NCBI GenBank assembly: GCA_036924085.1
Contig: JAVGWX010000001.1
Span: forward strand, 3,514,200-3,578,199
DNA length: 64,000 nt
From: Ariolimax columbianus
Taxonomy: Eukaryota > Mollusca > Gastropoda > Stylommatophora > Arionidae
Direction of reading: 5' to 3'
This document shows, one piece after another, positions 19,530 through 32,600 of the stretch. Position 1 is the stretch's first letter. Each line of letters begins with the position of its first letter. A program made the position numbers and the translations under genes. The notes under the pieces are model-generated. The model was given only the letters and a program-made list of their open reading frames with translations, searched no databases and was not told where the DNA came from.

Positions 19530-21950
19530 AACAAAAAGACTTTCTGTAAAGGATATTCGTAAGGATATGGGTTATGCTTCCTGTTTCCGGTGAGAAGTGT
19601 TTGTCGTTTAGAGCGAGGTATAACTGGGTTGATACATTTTCTCAAAGACGTCAAAATATTGCTGATGAAGTCCGACCAATTCGTCCTGTTATGGTGCTAG
19701 AGAGGCATCTGCACGACGGGTTGGGGCAGGGTAACGATAGGCAGTGTAGCAACTACAGCGTGGTGTTCACATGGCTCAGCCAACACATGGATGATCGATT
19801 TAATTTCTGGAAATGGTGCCAATGAGAACTGATTGGCGAACACAAAAGACTGAATGAGTATCTCCTTGTAGCATTTCTGTCGGTATGCGGATGAAGGAGA
19901 AGACATGCTGAACAAGATGTTACTTATCAGTAATCGTGGGTACATTACTATCAATCTAAATCATGGGTACATTACTATCAATCTAAATCATGGGTACATT
20001 ACTATCAATCTAAATCATGGGTACATTACTATCAATCTAAATCATGGGTACATTACTATCAATCTAAATCATGGGTACATTACTATCAATCTAAATCATG
20101 GGTAAATTACTATCAATCTAAATCATGGGTACATTACTATCAATCTAAATCATGGGTACATTACTATCAATCTAAATCAAGGGTTCATTACTATCAATCT
20201 AAATCATGGGTACATTACTATCAATCTAAATCATGGGTACATTACTATCAATCTAAATCATGGGTACACTACTATCAATCTAAATCATGGGTACATTACT
20301 ATCAATCTAAATCATGGGTACATTACTATCAATCTAAATCATGGGTACATTACTATCAATCTAAATCATGGATACATTACTATCAATCTAAATCATGGGT
20401 ACATTACTATCAATCTAAATCATGGGTACATTACTATCAATCTAAATCATGGGTTCATTACTATCAATCTAAATCATGGGTACATTACTATCAATCTAAA
20501 TCATGGGTACATTACTATCAATCTAAATCATGGGTACATTACTATCAATCTAAATCATGGGTACATTACTATCAATCTAAATCATGGGTACATTACTATC
20601 AATCTAAATCATGGGTACATTACTATCAATCTAAATCATGGGTACATTACTATCGATCTAAATCATGGGTACATTACTATCAATCTAAATCATGGGTACA
20701 TTACTTTCAATCTAAATCATGGGTACATTACTATCAATCTAAATCATGGGTACATTACTATCAATCTAAATCATGGGTACATTACTATCAATCTAAATCA
20801 TGGGTACATTACTATCAATCTAAATCATGGGTACATTACTATCAATCTAAATCATGGGTACATTACTATCAATCTAAATCAAGGGTTCATTACTATCAAT
20901 CTAAATCATGGGTACATTACTATCAATCTAAATCATGGGTACATTACTATCAATCTAAATCATGGGTACATTACTATCAATCTAAATCATGGGTACATTA
21001 CTATCAATCTAAATCATGGGTACATTACTATCAATCTAAATCATGGGTACATTACTATCAATCTAAATCATGGGTACATTACTATCAATCTAAATCATGG
21101 GTACATTACTATCAATCTAAATCATGGGTAAATTACTATCAATCTAAATCATGGGTACATTACTATTAATCTAAATCATGGGTACATTACTATCAATCTA
21201 AATAATGGGTATATTACTATCAATCTAAATCATGGGTACATTACTATCAATCTAAATCATGGGTACATTACTATCAATCTAAATCATGGGTACATTACTA
21301 TCAATCTAAATCATGGGTACATTACTATCAATCTAAATCATGGGTACATTACTATCAATCTAAATCATGGGTACATTACTATCAATCTAAATCATGGGTA
21401 CATTACTATCAATCTAAATGAAAGCGTGCGTCGATCCAATCCAAACATCATTCTCCTCTTTCTGCCAAGACATCTAAGGTTACGCCATCAGCAGAGCAGG
21501 TCATGCTAGCAGTCTTTTGGGATTCTCACGATCTGCTGTTAAGCAATGTCCAGATGAAAGGCGGCAATGTGAAGGCTGCATCGTACTGTAAAAGTATGTT
21601 GATGCTTTGAAATACAATTCAAAGAAAACCTCTAGGTCTGCTGATTAGAGGAGTACTGCTCCATGAGGACTATGTCAGAACAAACACGGCTCGATTAACC
21701 CAGGAGATAATAGACAAACTACGGTGACAACTTCTTGAACATTCACTTACATCGCAGCGATTTCCACCTATTTAGTGCACTAAAAAGCCACATTTGCGGG
21801 AGACGTTTAGCGAACGGGGAAACGGTTGAACAAGAAGTGCAAACGTGGCTGAGACTTCTATGCTGCATGTTTTGGTGCACTGATAAATCGAAGGGATAAG
21901 AGCACCAATGTTCGTGGAAATTATGTTCAGAACAAAAGGGGCAATGTAAG
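19530..21950 (+). pseudogene. mariner-family transposase pseudogene split by an internal 27-bp array
   Basis: A Tc1/mariner-superfamily transposase (cut-and-paste, DDD type) read across shifted frames. The N-terminal helix-turn-helix region gives GEKCLSFRARYNWVDTFSQ, QNIADEVRPIRPV (19592-19700). The middle is decayed (DRFNFWKWC, then ELIGEHKRLNE, RYADEGEDMLNK, 19790-19925). The GDES motif holding the first catalytic Asp is destroyed and reads YQ-stop-S. WVHYYQSK then follows, repeated 55 times. After the array the same frame gives KRASIQSKHHSPL, VTPSAEQVMLAVFWDS, a GVLLHEDYVRTNTAR stretch (second Asp region), SDFHLFSALKSHICGRR (third Asp) and VEQEVQTWLR, ending near GNYVQN. At least four shifts or stops occur. 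TIRs were not identified. Confidence 0.88.
19937..21418. repeat. 27-bp minisatellite born from mariner codons, exactly 55 units
   Basis: Unit starts at 19937 and 21395 are exactly 54 x 27 bp apart, so unit length is invariant. Read with TGG as first codon, each unit is WVHYYQSKS, in phase with the transposase on the right. This frame is open from 19934 to a TAA at 21167-21169, with another TAA at 21203-21205. Substitutions are few, for example GGTTC at 20181, 20452 and 20883, and GTAAAT near 20101 and 21128. It has no ATG in this phase. Confidence 0.97.
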
Positions 21951-22740
21951 GGCGGTAATAAATGGTTTCCAAGTTCGTTGCTCAGTTTTTGTTTAAAATA
22001 GCTATTTGTGACCTATCTACTGACTTGTTCTGGTATATACAATTATGTAAAAGTTTTGTTTTTATGTTTAAAAAAAGCTAGAGTTCATCTGGTGTTTTAA
22101 CGGCCATATTCCTCACAAAAAAATATTTAAATCATTTGATCTAACTTAGATGTACACATAATGTTAAAAATGATTGTCCGATGTTAATCAGAAAAGCACA
22201 ACGATACCCGGACACTCTAGAGATAGGATTTAACAACGGAATGTTGAGTGTCCCGTGAACAGTTGACACGAGCCTGCCTTGAAGCATGCCAAATGAAGCT
22301 GTAAGCTGCCCACCTGCTCAGGCTGAAGCCACTACTGGTTATTGTGTGCGTGTATTAATAAACAGAACGTCAAAACACACTGTGACAATCAGAAACATTT
22401 TTGGGCACAATAATTAGGGAAGGCAAAAGAGAGAAGATTATAAACTGTTAAACATTATAACACTGAAACTCTCCGATAGCGGTACTGTTAGCAAGTAAGT
22501 GATACTGGGGACATCCTGTACCTGTTTCACCTGATGATCATGTCGGAGATTTTCACCAGCCCCAAGATCTTAAAAGATTCTGTCTTCACGCGCTGTCATT
22601 TAGGAGAATGTGAAAACTTCAACCTCCACCACGCCCCTCTAACCCACCGTACACTTCTGATCTCGTCCTGTTTGACTGTCTGTCTGTTCTCCTAGGCATG
22701 TCCTTCTGTCTGAAGTTAACTCAATATAATCTCATCGACT
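21951..22740. other. unassigned AT-rich sequence
   Basis: Past the mariner remnant, nothing was recognised. The mariner right terminal inverted repeat would be expected in the first 150 bp but was not identified. Confidence 0.35.
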
Positions 22741-22744
22741 ATGG

Positions 22745-23705
22745 CTGCGCTCCCGCACGCACGCACACACATAGACACACACATAGACACACGCACACAC
22801 ACATAGACACACACATAGACACACACACATAGACACACACACATAGACACACACACATAGACACACGCACACACAAGTACACACACACACATAGACACAC
22901 GCACACACACACATAGACACACACACACACACAAACACGCACACACAAATACACACACACATAGACACACGCACACACAAGTACACACACACACATAGAC
23001 ACACGCACGCGCACACATAGACACACGCACACACTCATAGACACACACATAGACACACGCACACACACATAGACACACACACATAGACACACGCACACAC
23101 ACAAACATGCACACACAAATACACACACACATAGACACACGCACACACAAGTACACACACACACAAACACGCACACGCACACAAACACACACACATAGAC
23201 ACACGCATACACACATAGACACACGCGCACACACATAGACACACACATAGACACACACACATAGACACGCACATAGATACACGCACACACATAGACACAC
23301 GCACACACACAGACACACGCACACACACAGACACACGCACACACACATAGATACATACATAGACACACGCACACACACATAGACACACACATAGATACAC
23401 ACATAGACACATGCACACACACATAGACACACACATAGATACAGGCACGCACACATAGACACACGCACACACACATAGACACACACATAGACACACGCAC
23501 GCACACATATACATACGCAAGTACACATAGACACACACATAGACACACTCACACACACATAGACACACGCACACACACACAAACACGCACACACACATAG
23601 ACACACGCACACACAAGTACACACACATAGACACACGCACACACACAAACACGCACACACACGCACATAGACACACGCACACACACACACACACACATAG
23701 ACACA
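22745..23705. repeat. compound (CA)n / CATAGACA microsatellite
   Basis: About 960 bp of ACACAC interspersed with CATAGACACACGC. It yields spurious minus-strand frames of up to 326 codons rich in Cys and Val. Confidence 0.95.
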
Positions 23706-23749
23706 CTACATGTGATACATTCATCTGTTCTGACATATTTGTACGTCTA

Positions 23750-24310
23750 ATTTACACACACTGAAACACGCAAAGACATACACACACACGCACACACATA
23801 TGTACGTGCTCCCACATATAACAGCTGTGGAACACGAGTTAACAAATGCATGCACCTGCTGTTATATCATGTATTGTTCTATCTAAGGTGTATACTCACA
23901 CGCATGCGCACACACACAAACCACATGCGATACATGAGTTGAAACCTTAACTGGCTCTGAAATACTGTTCCATATGTTAAATACTCAACCACACACACAG
24001 AAACACACACAAACACACACACAAACACTCACATATACACGCGCGCACAAACACACACTCACACACATACTCATACATACAAACACTCACACACACACAA
24101 GCATACACAAACGCGCACAAACGCTCACACACACAAACGCGCACAAACACTCAAACACGCACACAGACTAACACACACACGCACAAACACTTTCACACCA
24201 CACACTCACAAACACTTTCACACACACTCACAACCACTTTCACACACACACACATTCACAAACAGACACTGTCACACACACTTACACAGACGTACACAGA
24301 CAGCCACACC
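23750..24310. repeat. CA-rich simple sequence, interrupted
   Basis: ACACACAAAC, CACTCACA and CACTTTCACAC motifs recur, with a unique patch at about 23815-23975. Confidence 0.85.
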
Positions 24311-25526
24311 GCACGTGATACAAGAGTGACAAACACGCCTAAGTAAGTTACTTGCCTGCGTGATATCGACTACCCGGACGTGACTCATCTCACACAAATA
24401 ACAACATAGATATCAACTCGTGCTATCGCTCAATCTCCGCACATTTTCTAATGCCCGGAAACATGAACAAACGGCTCTAGCGCGATCAATAATTAAAAGG
24501 TGCGACGATGTTGAAGTGGAACAAAAAAAACCATTACTTTGAAAAGTCGTGTCAACATTGACACAGCCAAAGTGGCATATTCTATTCAATTGATTGTTGA
24601 AATCTGATGTTGTCTCAGAGGGTGTGTGGCCGTAGGTCCACAAGGCCAGCTACCGGGACTAGCACCTTGGTTTAGCATTACATTTCATTTCAGCGAGCCG
24701 TTTCGAGGTACCTGGCATGTGCGTGGCTATTTTCGTTCGGCTCGTGGCTTCCAGAACGACAGATCGGTTTCAATGACGCAACAAACCAAAAAGAAAAGCA
24801 AACATGAAGGTCAAGTTCACACTGGAAGGCAAAACTATAATCGTCATCAACTTCTTCAAATATGGCCTCGCGTTGAAAGGTAGTGTCAAATTATGTCTGT
24901 TTCTTTAATTGATGGGCTTTTGTACCAATTTGTATGGCGTAACGAGGCGTTACGAGGTCTTCCTGAAACTTCGGTTAATTGTCAATAAAGTTGGATAGTT
25001 TCGTGTCTTCCCACCATGTCACTTCTGTCGACTTTTTTGCACATTGTGTTGCTCTTTTTTGTACCGGGATATCAACAATATATAAGGGATTGCTCAGCTA
25101 ATCTCCAGGACTTGCATTAATATGTTATGGCACGTTGTGATATCCAGATACAGGTCTATCTATCTTGTAAACTGCGTATGGGATTCTGAACATTCTTCTA
25201 TATGTGTGCTATCTATTGTACTTCATGTCTGTTGTTCTATTACCGCCTTCACGCGAAGAGCAAGTGAGTTCAACCACAACCAAGTGTTTCGGGTTTCTTA
25301 GCGCGCGTTAACTTCTGCAAAGTAATAGTCATTATGGACTGGAATCTTGGGCACCTCTTATACATACTTTGTAAGGTTTGGCTATTTATGTATTTGTTAA
25401 ATGTCAGTCGTTTCCGTGGTAACGCAACTACATTCCCTGAGCCTCGTCCAAGTTGTATTTTAGTCTCTGTTTGACTCCTCATTGTGGAGCAAAGAGCAAC
25501 CAATGTAGTTGGCCCATTCCTGGGCT
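24311..25526. other. unassigned unique sequence
   Basis: Several 76-85 codon frames lie on either strand without recognisable domains. This is one of the longest repeat-poor stretches of the window and a candidate for undetected small exons. Confidence 0.4.
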
Positions 25527-26110
25527 TTGGTTTCTTGCTACTGGCTTCTGCTACTCTCTCCTGGCTACTGCTACTGGCTTCTGCTACTCTCCCCTCGCTC
25601 CTGCTACTCTCTACTGGCGACTGCTACTGGCTTCTGCTACTCTCCCCTCGCTCCTTCTACTCTCTCCTGGCTACTGGTACTGGCTTCTGCTACTCTCTCC
25701 TGGCTACTGCTACTGGCTTCTGCTACTCTCTCCTGGCTACTGCTACTGACTTCTGCTACTCTCTCCTGGCTACTGCTTCTGGCTTCTGCTACTCTCCCCT
25801 CGCTCCTCCTACTCTCTCCTGGCTACTGCTACTGGCTTCTGCTACTCTCTCCTGGCTACTGCTACTGGCTTCTGCTACTCTCTCCTGGCTACTGCTACTG
25901 ACTTCTGCTACTCTCTCCTGGCTACTGCTACAGACTTCTGCTACTCTCTTCTGGCTACTGCTACTGACTTCTGCTACTCTCTCCTGGCTACTGCTACTGA
26001 CTTCTGCTACTCTCTCCTGGCTACTGCTACTGACTTCTGCTACTCGCTTCTGGCTACTGCTACTGACTTCTGCTACTCTCTCCTGGCTACTGTTACTGGC
26101 TTCTGCTACT
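25527..26110. repeat. 33-bp minisatellite (left part of the 7-kb array)
   Basis: The unit TGGCTTCTGCTACTCTCTCC plus TGGCTACTGCTAC recurs at 33 bp (25681 and 25714). It is a multiple of three, so the plus strand reads an 11-residue LLLLASATLSW-like repeat. Confidence 0.93.
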
Positions 26111-29100
26111 CTCTCCTAGCTCCTGCTACTGGCTTCTGCTACTCTTCCCTCACTCCTGCTACTCGCTCCTGCTACACTCTCCTCGCTCAGGCTGCTCTCT
26201 CCTCGCTCCTGCTACTCTCCCCTCGCTCCTGCTACACTCTCCTCACTCCTGCTACTCTCTCCTCGCTCCTGCTACTCTCTCCCCGCACTTGCTACTCTCT
26301 CCTCGCTCCTGCTACTCTCTCCTTACTCCTGCTTCTCTGTCCTCGCTCCTGCTACTCCCTCGTCGTTCCTACTACTCTATCCTCGCTCCTGCCACTCTCT
26401 TCTCGCTCCTGCTACTCTTTCCTCGCTCCTGCTGCTCTCTCATCGATCCTGCCACTCTCTTCTCCCTCCTGCTACTCTCTCCTCGCTCCTGCTACTCTCT
26501 CTTCGCTCCTGCTACTCTCTCCTCGCTCCTGCTACTCTGTCCTCGCTCCTGCTACTCTCTTCTCGCTCCCGCTACTGGCTTCTTGCTCCTGCTACTCTCT
26601 CCTCGCTCCTGCTGATGGCTCCTGCTACTCTCTCATCGCTCCTGCTACTCTCTCGCCTCGCTTCTGCTTCTCTCTCCTCGCGCCTGCTACTCTCTCGTCG
26701 CTCATGCTACTCTTTCCTCGCTCCTGATACTCTCTCCTCGCTCCTGCTACGCTCTCTTTGCTCCTGCTACTCGCTCCTGCTACTCTCACCTCGTCTCCTC
26801 GCTCCTGCTGCTCTTTCCTCGCTCCTGCTACTATCTCCTCGATCGTGCTACTCTTCTGGCTACTGCTACTGACTTCTGCTACTCTCTCCTGGCTACTGCT
26901 ACTGGCTTCTGCTACTCTCTCCTAGCTCCTGCTACTGGCTTCTGCTACTCTTCCCTCACTCCTGCTACTCGCTCCTGCTACACTCTCCCCGCTCAAGCTG
27001 CTCTCTCCTCGCTCCTGCTACTCTCCCCTCGCTCCTGCTACTCTCTCCTCACTCCTGCTACTCTCTCCTCACTCCAGCAACTTTCTCCTCACTCCTGCTA
27101 CTCTCTCCTCGCTCCTGCTACGCTCTCCCCGCACTTGCTACTCTATCCTCGCTCCTGCTACTCTCTCCTTACTCCTGCTACTCTGTCCTCGCTCCTGCTA
27201 CTCCCTCCTCGTTCCTGCTACTCTCTCCTCGCTCCTGCCACTCTCTTCTCGCTCCTGCTACTCTCTCCTCGCTCCTGCTGCTCTCTCCTCGCTCCTGCCA
27301 CTCTCTTCTCCCTCCTGCTACTCTCTCCTCGCTCCTGCTACTCTCTCCTCGCTGCTGCTACTTCCTCCTCGCTCCTGCTACTCTCCTCATTCCTGCTGCT
27401 CTCCTCGCTCCTGCTGCTCTCTCCTTGCTCATGGCGCTCACTTTTCACACCTGTTATTCTCTCCTCGCTCCTGCTGCTCTCTTCTCGCTCCTGCTGCTCT
27501 CTCCTCGCTCCTGCTACTCTCTCTTCGCTCCTGCTACTCTCTCCTTGCTCCTGCTACTCTCTTCTTGCTCCCGCTACTGGCTCCTCGCTCCTGCTACTCT
27601 CTCCTCGCTCCTGCTACTCTCTCGCCTCGCATCTGCTTCTCTCTTCTCGCGCCTGCTACTCTCTCCTCGTTCCTGCTACTCTCTCCTCGCTCCTGCTACT
27701 CTATCTTCGCTCCTGCTACTCTCTCTTCGCTCCTGCTACTCGCTCCTCGCTCCTGCTAATCTCTCGTCGCTCATGCTACTCTCTCATCTCGCTCCTCGCT
27801 CCTGCTAATCTCTCGTCGCTCATGCTACTCTCTCATCTCGCTCCTGCTACTATCTCCTCGCTCCAGCTGCTCGCTCCTGCTACTCTTTCCTCGCTCCTGA
27901 TACTCTCTCCTCGCTCCTGCTACGCTCTCTTTGCTCCTGCTACTCGCTCCTGCTACTCTCTCCTCGCTCCTGCTGCTCTTTCCTCGCTCCTGCTACTATC
28001 TCCTAGATCGTGCTACTCTCCTCGCTCCTGCTTCGCTCTCCTCGCTTCTGCTCCTCTCTCCTCGCTCCTATTGCTCTGTCCTTGCGCATGGTGCTCACTT
28101 CTCGCTCCTGCTACTCTCTACTTGCTCCTGCTACTCTCTCTTCGCTCCTGCTACTCTCTCCTCGCTCCTGCTACTATGTCCTCGCTCCTGCTACTCTCTC
28201 CTCGCTCCCGCTACTGGCTCCTCGCTCCTGCTACTCTCTCCTCGCTCCTGCTACTCCCTACTCGCTCCTGCTACTCTCTCCTCGCTCCTGCGACTCTCTC
28301 TTTGCTCCTGCTACTCGCTCGTCGCTCCTGCTACTCTCTCCTCGTTCCTACTAATCTATCCTCGCTCCAGCTACTCTCTCATCTCGCTCCTGCTACTATC
28401 TCCTAGCTCTGGCTGCTCTCTCCTCGCTCCCGCTACTGGCTCCTCGCTCCTGCTACTCTCTCCTCGCTCCTGCTACTCCATACTCGCTCGCTGCTCTCTC
28501 CTCGCTCCCGCTACTGGCTCCTCGCTCCTGCTACTCTCTCCTCGCTCCTGCTACTCCCTACTCGCTCCTGCTACTCTCTCCTCGCTCCTGCGACTCTCTC
28601 TTCGCTCCTGCTACTCGCTCGTCGCTCCTGCTACTCTCTCCTCGCTTCTGCTACTCTCTCCTCGCTCCTGCTACGCTCTCTTTCCTCCTGCTACTCGCTC
28701 CTGCTACTCGCTCCTGCTGCTCTCTCCTTGCTCCTGCTGCTCTCTCCTCGCTCCTGCAACTCTCTCCTCGCTATGGTGCTACTCTCTCTTTACTCCTGCT
28801 ACTCTCTCCTCGCTCCAGCTACTCTTTTTTCGCTTCTGCTACTCTTCGCTCATGCTACTCCCTCCTCGCCACTGCTACTATTTCCTCGGTCGGGCTGCTC
28901 TCTCCTCGCTTCTGCTACTCTCTTCTCGCTCCTGCTACTCTCTCCTCACTCCTGGTATTCTCTCCTCTCTCCTGCTACTCTCTCCTCGCTCCTACTAGTC
29001 TCTCCTCGCTCGTGCTGCTTTCTCCTCGCTCCAGATACACTCTGCTCGCTCCTGCTACTCTCTCCTTGCTCCTGATTCCCTCTCCTCGCTCCTGCTGTTC

Positions 29101-32100
29101 GCTCCTCGCTCCTACTGCTATCTCATCGCTCCTGCTTCTCTCTCCTCGCTCCTGCTGCTCTCTCCTCGCTCCAGCTGCTCACTGTTCGTTTCTGATATTC
29201 TCTCCTCGCTCCTGCTGCTCCCTCTTTTCGCTCCTACTATTCTCTCCTCGCTCCTTCTACTCTCTACTTGCTCCTGTTGATCTCTCCTCTCTCGTGCTGC
29301 TCTCTCCTCGCTCCTGCTGCTCTCTCCTAGCTCTTGCTACTCTCTCTTTGTTCCTGTTACTCTCTCCTCGCTCCTGCTACTTTATCCTCGCTCCTCTCTT
29401 CGCTCCCGCTACTGGCTCCTCGCTCCTGCTACTCTCTTCACGCTCCTTTTACTCTCTCCTTGCTCATGCTACTCTCTTCTCGCTCCTGCTACTCTCTCCT
29501 CGCTCCTGCTACGCTCTCTTTGCTCCTGCTACTCGCTTCTGCTACTCTCTCCTGGCTATTGCTGCTCTCTCCTGGCTATTGCTGCTCTCTCCTTGCTCAT
29601 GGTGTTCACTTCTCGCTCCTGCTACACTCTCCTCGCTCCTGCTGCTCTCTCCTCGCTCCTGCTGCTCTATCTTCGCTTTTGCTACTCTATCTTCGCTCCT
29701 GCTACTCTCTCCTCGCTCATGCTACTATGTCCTCGCTCCTGCTACTCTCTCCTCGCTCCCGCTACTGCCTCCTCGCTCCTGCTACTCTCTCCTCGCTCCA
29801 GCTACTGGCTCCTCCTGTTCACTCCTCGCTCTTGGTACTGGATCCTGCCACTCACTCCTCGCTCCTGCTACTCTCTCCTTACTCGTGCTGCTTTCTCCTT
29901 GCTCCTGCTACTCTCTGCTCGCTCCTTCTACTCTCTCTTCGCTCCTTCTACTCTATCCTCGCTCCTGCTACTCTCTCCTCGCTCCTGCTACTCTCTCCTC
30001 GTTCTTGCTACTATCTCCTCGCTCCGGCTGCTTTCTCCTCGCTTCTGCTACTCTCTTCTCGCTCTTGCTACCCTCTCCTTGCTCGTGGTATTCTCTGCTC
30101 TCTCCTGCTACTCTCTCTTCGCTCCTGCTAATCTCTCCTCGCTCCTGCTATTATCTCCTCGCTTCTACTACTATCCTCGCTCCTGCTACTCTCTCTTTAC
30201 TCCTGCTACTATCTCCTCGCTCCTGCTACTCTCTCCTCGCTTCTGCTACTTTCTCCTGCAACTCTCTCTTCGCTCCTGCTACTCTCTCCTCGCTCCTGCT
30301 ACTCTCTCCTCGCTCTTGCTACTATCTCCTCGCTCCTGCTACTCTCTCCTCGCTTCTGCTACTTTTTCCTGCAACTCTCTCTTCGCTCCTGCTACTCTCT
30401 CCTCGCTCCTGCTACTCTCTCCTCGCTCTTGCTACTCTCTCCTCGCTCCTGCTACTCCCTCCTCACTCTTGCTGCTCTCTCCTCAGCCTTGCTAGTCTTT
30501 CCTCACTCCTGCTAATCTCTCCACGCTCCTGCTCCCTCCTCGCTTCTGCTACTCCCTCCTCGCTCTTGCTACTATCTCCTAACAATTGCTACTTTCTCCT
30601 CGCTCCTTCTACTCTCTCCTCGCTCCTGCTACTATCTTCTCGCTCCTGCTACTTTCTCCTCGCTTCTGCTACTCTCTCCTCGCTACTTTTGCTGGCTTCT
30701 GCTACTCTCTCCTCGCTCCTGCTACTTTCTCCTCACACCTGCTACTTTCTCCTCGCTCCTGCTATACTCTCCTCGCTCCTGCTACTCTTTCCTCGTTCCT
30801 GCTACTCTATCCTCGTTCCTGCTGCTCTCTGCTCGCTCCTGCTACTCTCTCCTCGCTCCTTCTACTCGCGCCTCGCTCTTTCTACTCGCTCCTCGCTCCT
30901 GCTACCCTCTCATCGCTTCTGCTACTTTCTCCTGCTACTCTCTCTTCGCTCCTGCTAATCTCTCCTCGTTCCTGCTATTGGCTCCTGCTACTCTCTCTTC
31001 GCTCCTGCTACTCTCTCTTCGCTCCTGCTACTCTCTCCTCACTCCTGCTACACTCTCCTCGCTTCTGCTACACTCTCCTCGCTTCTGCTACTCTCTCCTC
31101 GATCCTTTTACTCTCTCCTCGCTCCTGCTACTGTTTCCTCGCTCCTGCTCCTCGCTCCTGCTGCTCTCTCTTCGTTCCTGCAACACTCTCCTCGCTCTTG
31201 CTACTCTCTCTTTCCTCCTGCTACTCTCTCCTCGCTCGTGCTACTGGATCCTGCTACTCTCTCCTCGCTCTTGCTACTCTCTCGTCGCTCCTGCTACTGT
31301 CTCTTCGCTCCTGCTACTCTCTTGTCGCTCCTGCTACTCTTTCTACGCTCATGCTACTCTCTCCTCGCTCTTGCTACTCTCTCTTCGTTCCTGCTAATCT
31401 CTCCTCGCTCCTGCTACTATCTCCTCGCTCCTTTTACTCTCTTCTCGCTCCTGCTACTCTCTCCTCGCTCCTGTTTATCATTCCTCTCTCCTGCGATTCT
31501 TTCCTCACTCCTGCTACTTTCTCCTCTCTCCTACTACTCTCTTCGCTCCTGCTACTTTCTCCTCGCTTCTGATACTCTCTCCTCGCTCCTGCTACTCTCT
31601 CCTTGCTCCTGCTACTATCTCCTCGCTCCTGCTACTCCCTCTTCGCTCCTGCTACTGGCTCCTGCTACTGGCTCCTGCTACTCTTTCTTCGCTTCTCCTA
31701 CTTTCTCCTGCTACTCTATCCTCGCTCCTGCTACTATCTCCTCGCTTCTACTACTTTCCTCGCTCCTGCTACTCTCCTCGCACCTGCTACTCTCTCCTCG
31801 CTCCTGCTCCTCTCTCCTCACTCCTGCTACTCGCTTCTCGCTCCTGCTACTCTCTCCTCGCTCCTTCTACTCTCTCCTCGCTTCTGCTACTTTCTCGTGC
31901 TACTCTCTCTTCGTTCTGGCACTCTCTCCTCGCTCCTGCTGCTGGTTCCTGCTACTCTCTCTTTGCTCCTGCTACTCTCTCTTCGCTCCTACTACTCTCT
32001 CCTCGCTCTTTCTACACTCTCCTCGCTCCTGCTACTCTTTCCTCGTTTCTGCTACTCAATGCTCGTTCTTGCTGCTCTATCCTCGCTCCTGCTACTCTCT

Positions 32101-32600
32101 CCTCGCTCCTACTCGCTCCTCGCTCCTGCTACTCTCTCCTCGCTCCTGCTACTCTCTCCTCGCTCATACTCGCTCCTCGCTCCTACTACTCTCTCCTCGC
32201 TTCTGCTACTTTCTCCTGCTACTCTCTCTTCGCTCCTGCTACTCTCTCCTCGCTCCTTCTACTCTCTCTTGGCTTCTGCTACTCTCTCCTCGCTCTTTCT
32301 ACTCGCTCTTCGCTCCTGCTATTCTCTCTTCGCTCCTGCTACTCTCTCCTCGCTACTGCTACTCTCTCCTCTCTCCTGCTACTTTTTCCTCGCTCCTGCT
32401 ACTCTCTCCTCGCTTCTGCTACTCGCTTCTTCTACTCGCTCCTGTTACTCTCTCCCCGCTCCTGCTACTCTCTCCTAGCTCCTGCTACTCGCTCCTGCTA
32501 CTTTCTCCTTGCTCCTTCTATTCTCTCCTCGCTCCTGCTACTGTCTCCTCGCTCCTGCTACTCTCTCCTCGCTCCTGCTACTCTCTCCTTGCTCCTGCTA
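26111..32600. repeat. 20-bp pyrimidine-rich satellite-like array, about 6.5 kb
   Basis: The unit CCTCGCTCCTGCTACTCTCT is 20 bp and about 85% pyrimidine on the plus strand. Many units are truncated or substituted. Three units make 60 bp, or 20 codons, which gives stop-free plus-strand runs such as 648 codons at 29012-30958. A segment at about 26040-26500 is repeated at 26850-27350 (offset 806, then 846 after a two-unit gain). Another CCCGCTACTGGCTCCTCGCT block recurs at about 28206, 28428 and 28505. It is not coding in my judgement. Confidence 0.95.

Noticed and set aside
22716..23736. Cys/Val-rich 200-326 codon frames as a cysteine-rich protein
   Set aside because: They are (CA)n-type microsatellite translations, overlapping in several phases.
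29012..30958. 648-codon open frame as a giant repetitive protein gene
   Set aside because: It is the 20-bp array read in one phase. Neighbouring phases are equally open, unit length is not a codon multiple, and there is no unique N- or C-terminal domain.
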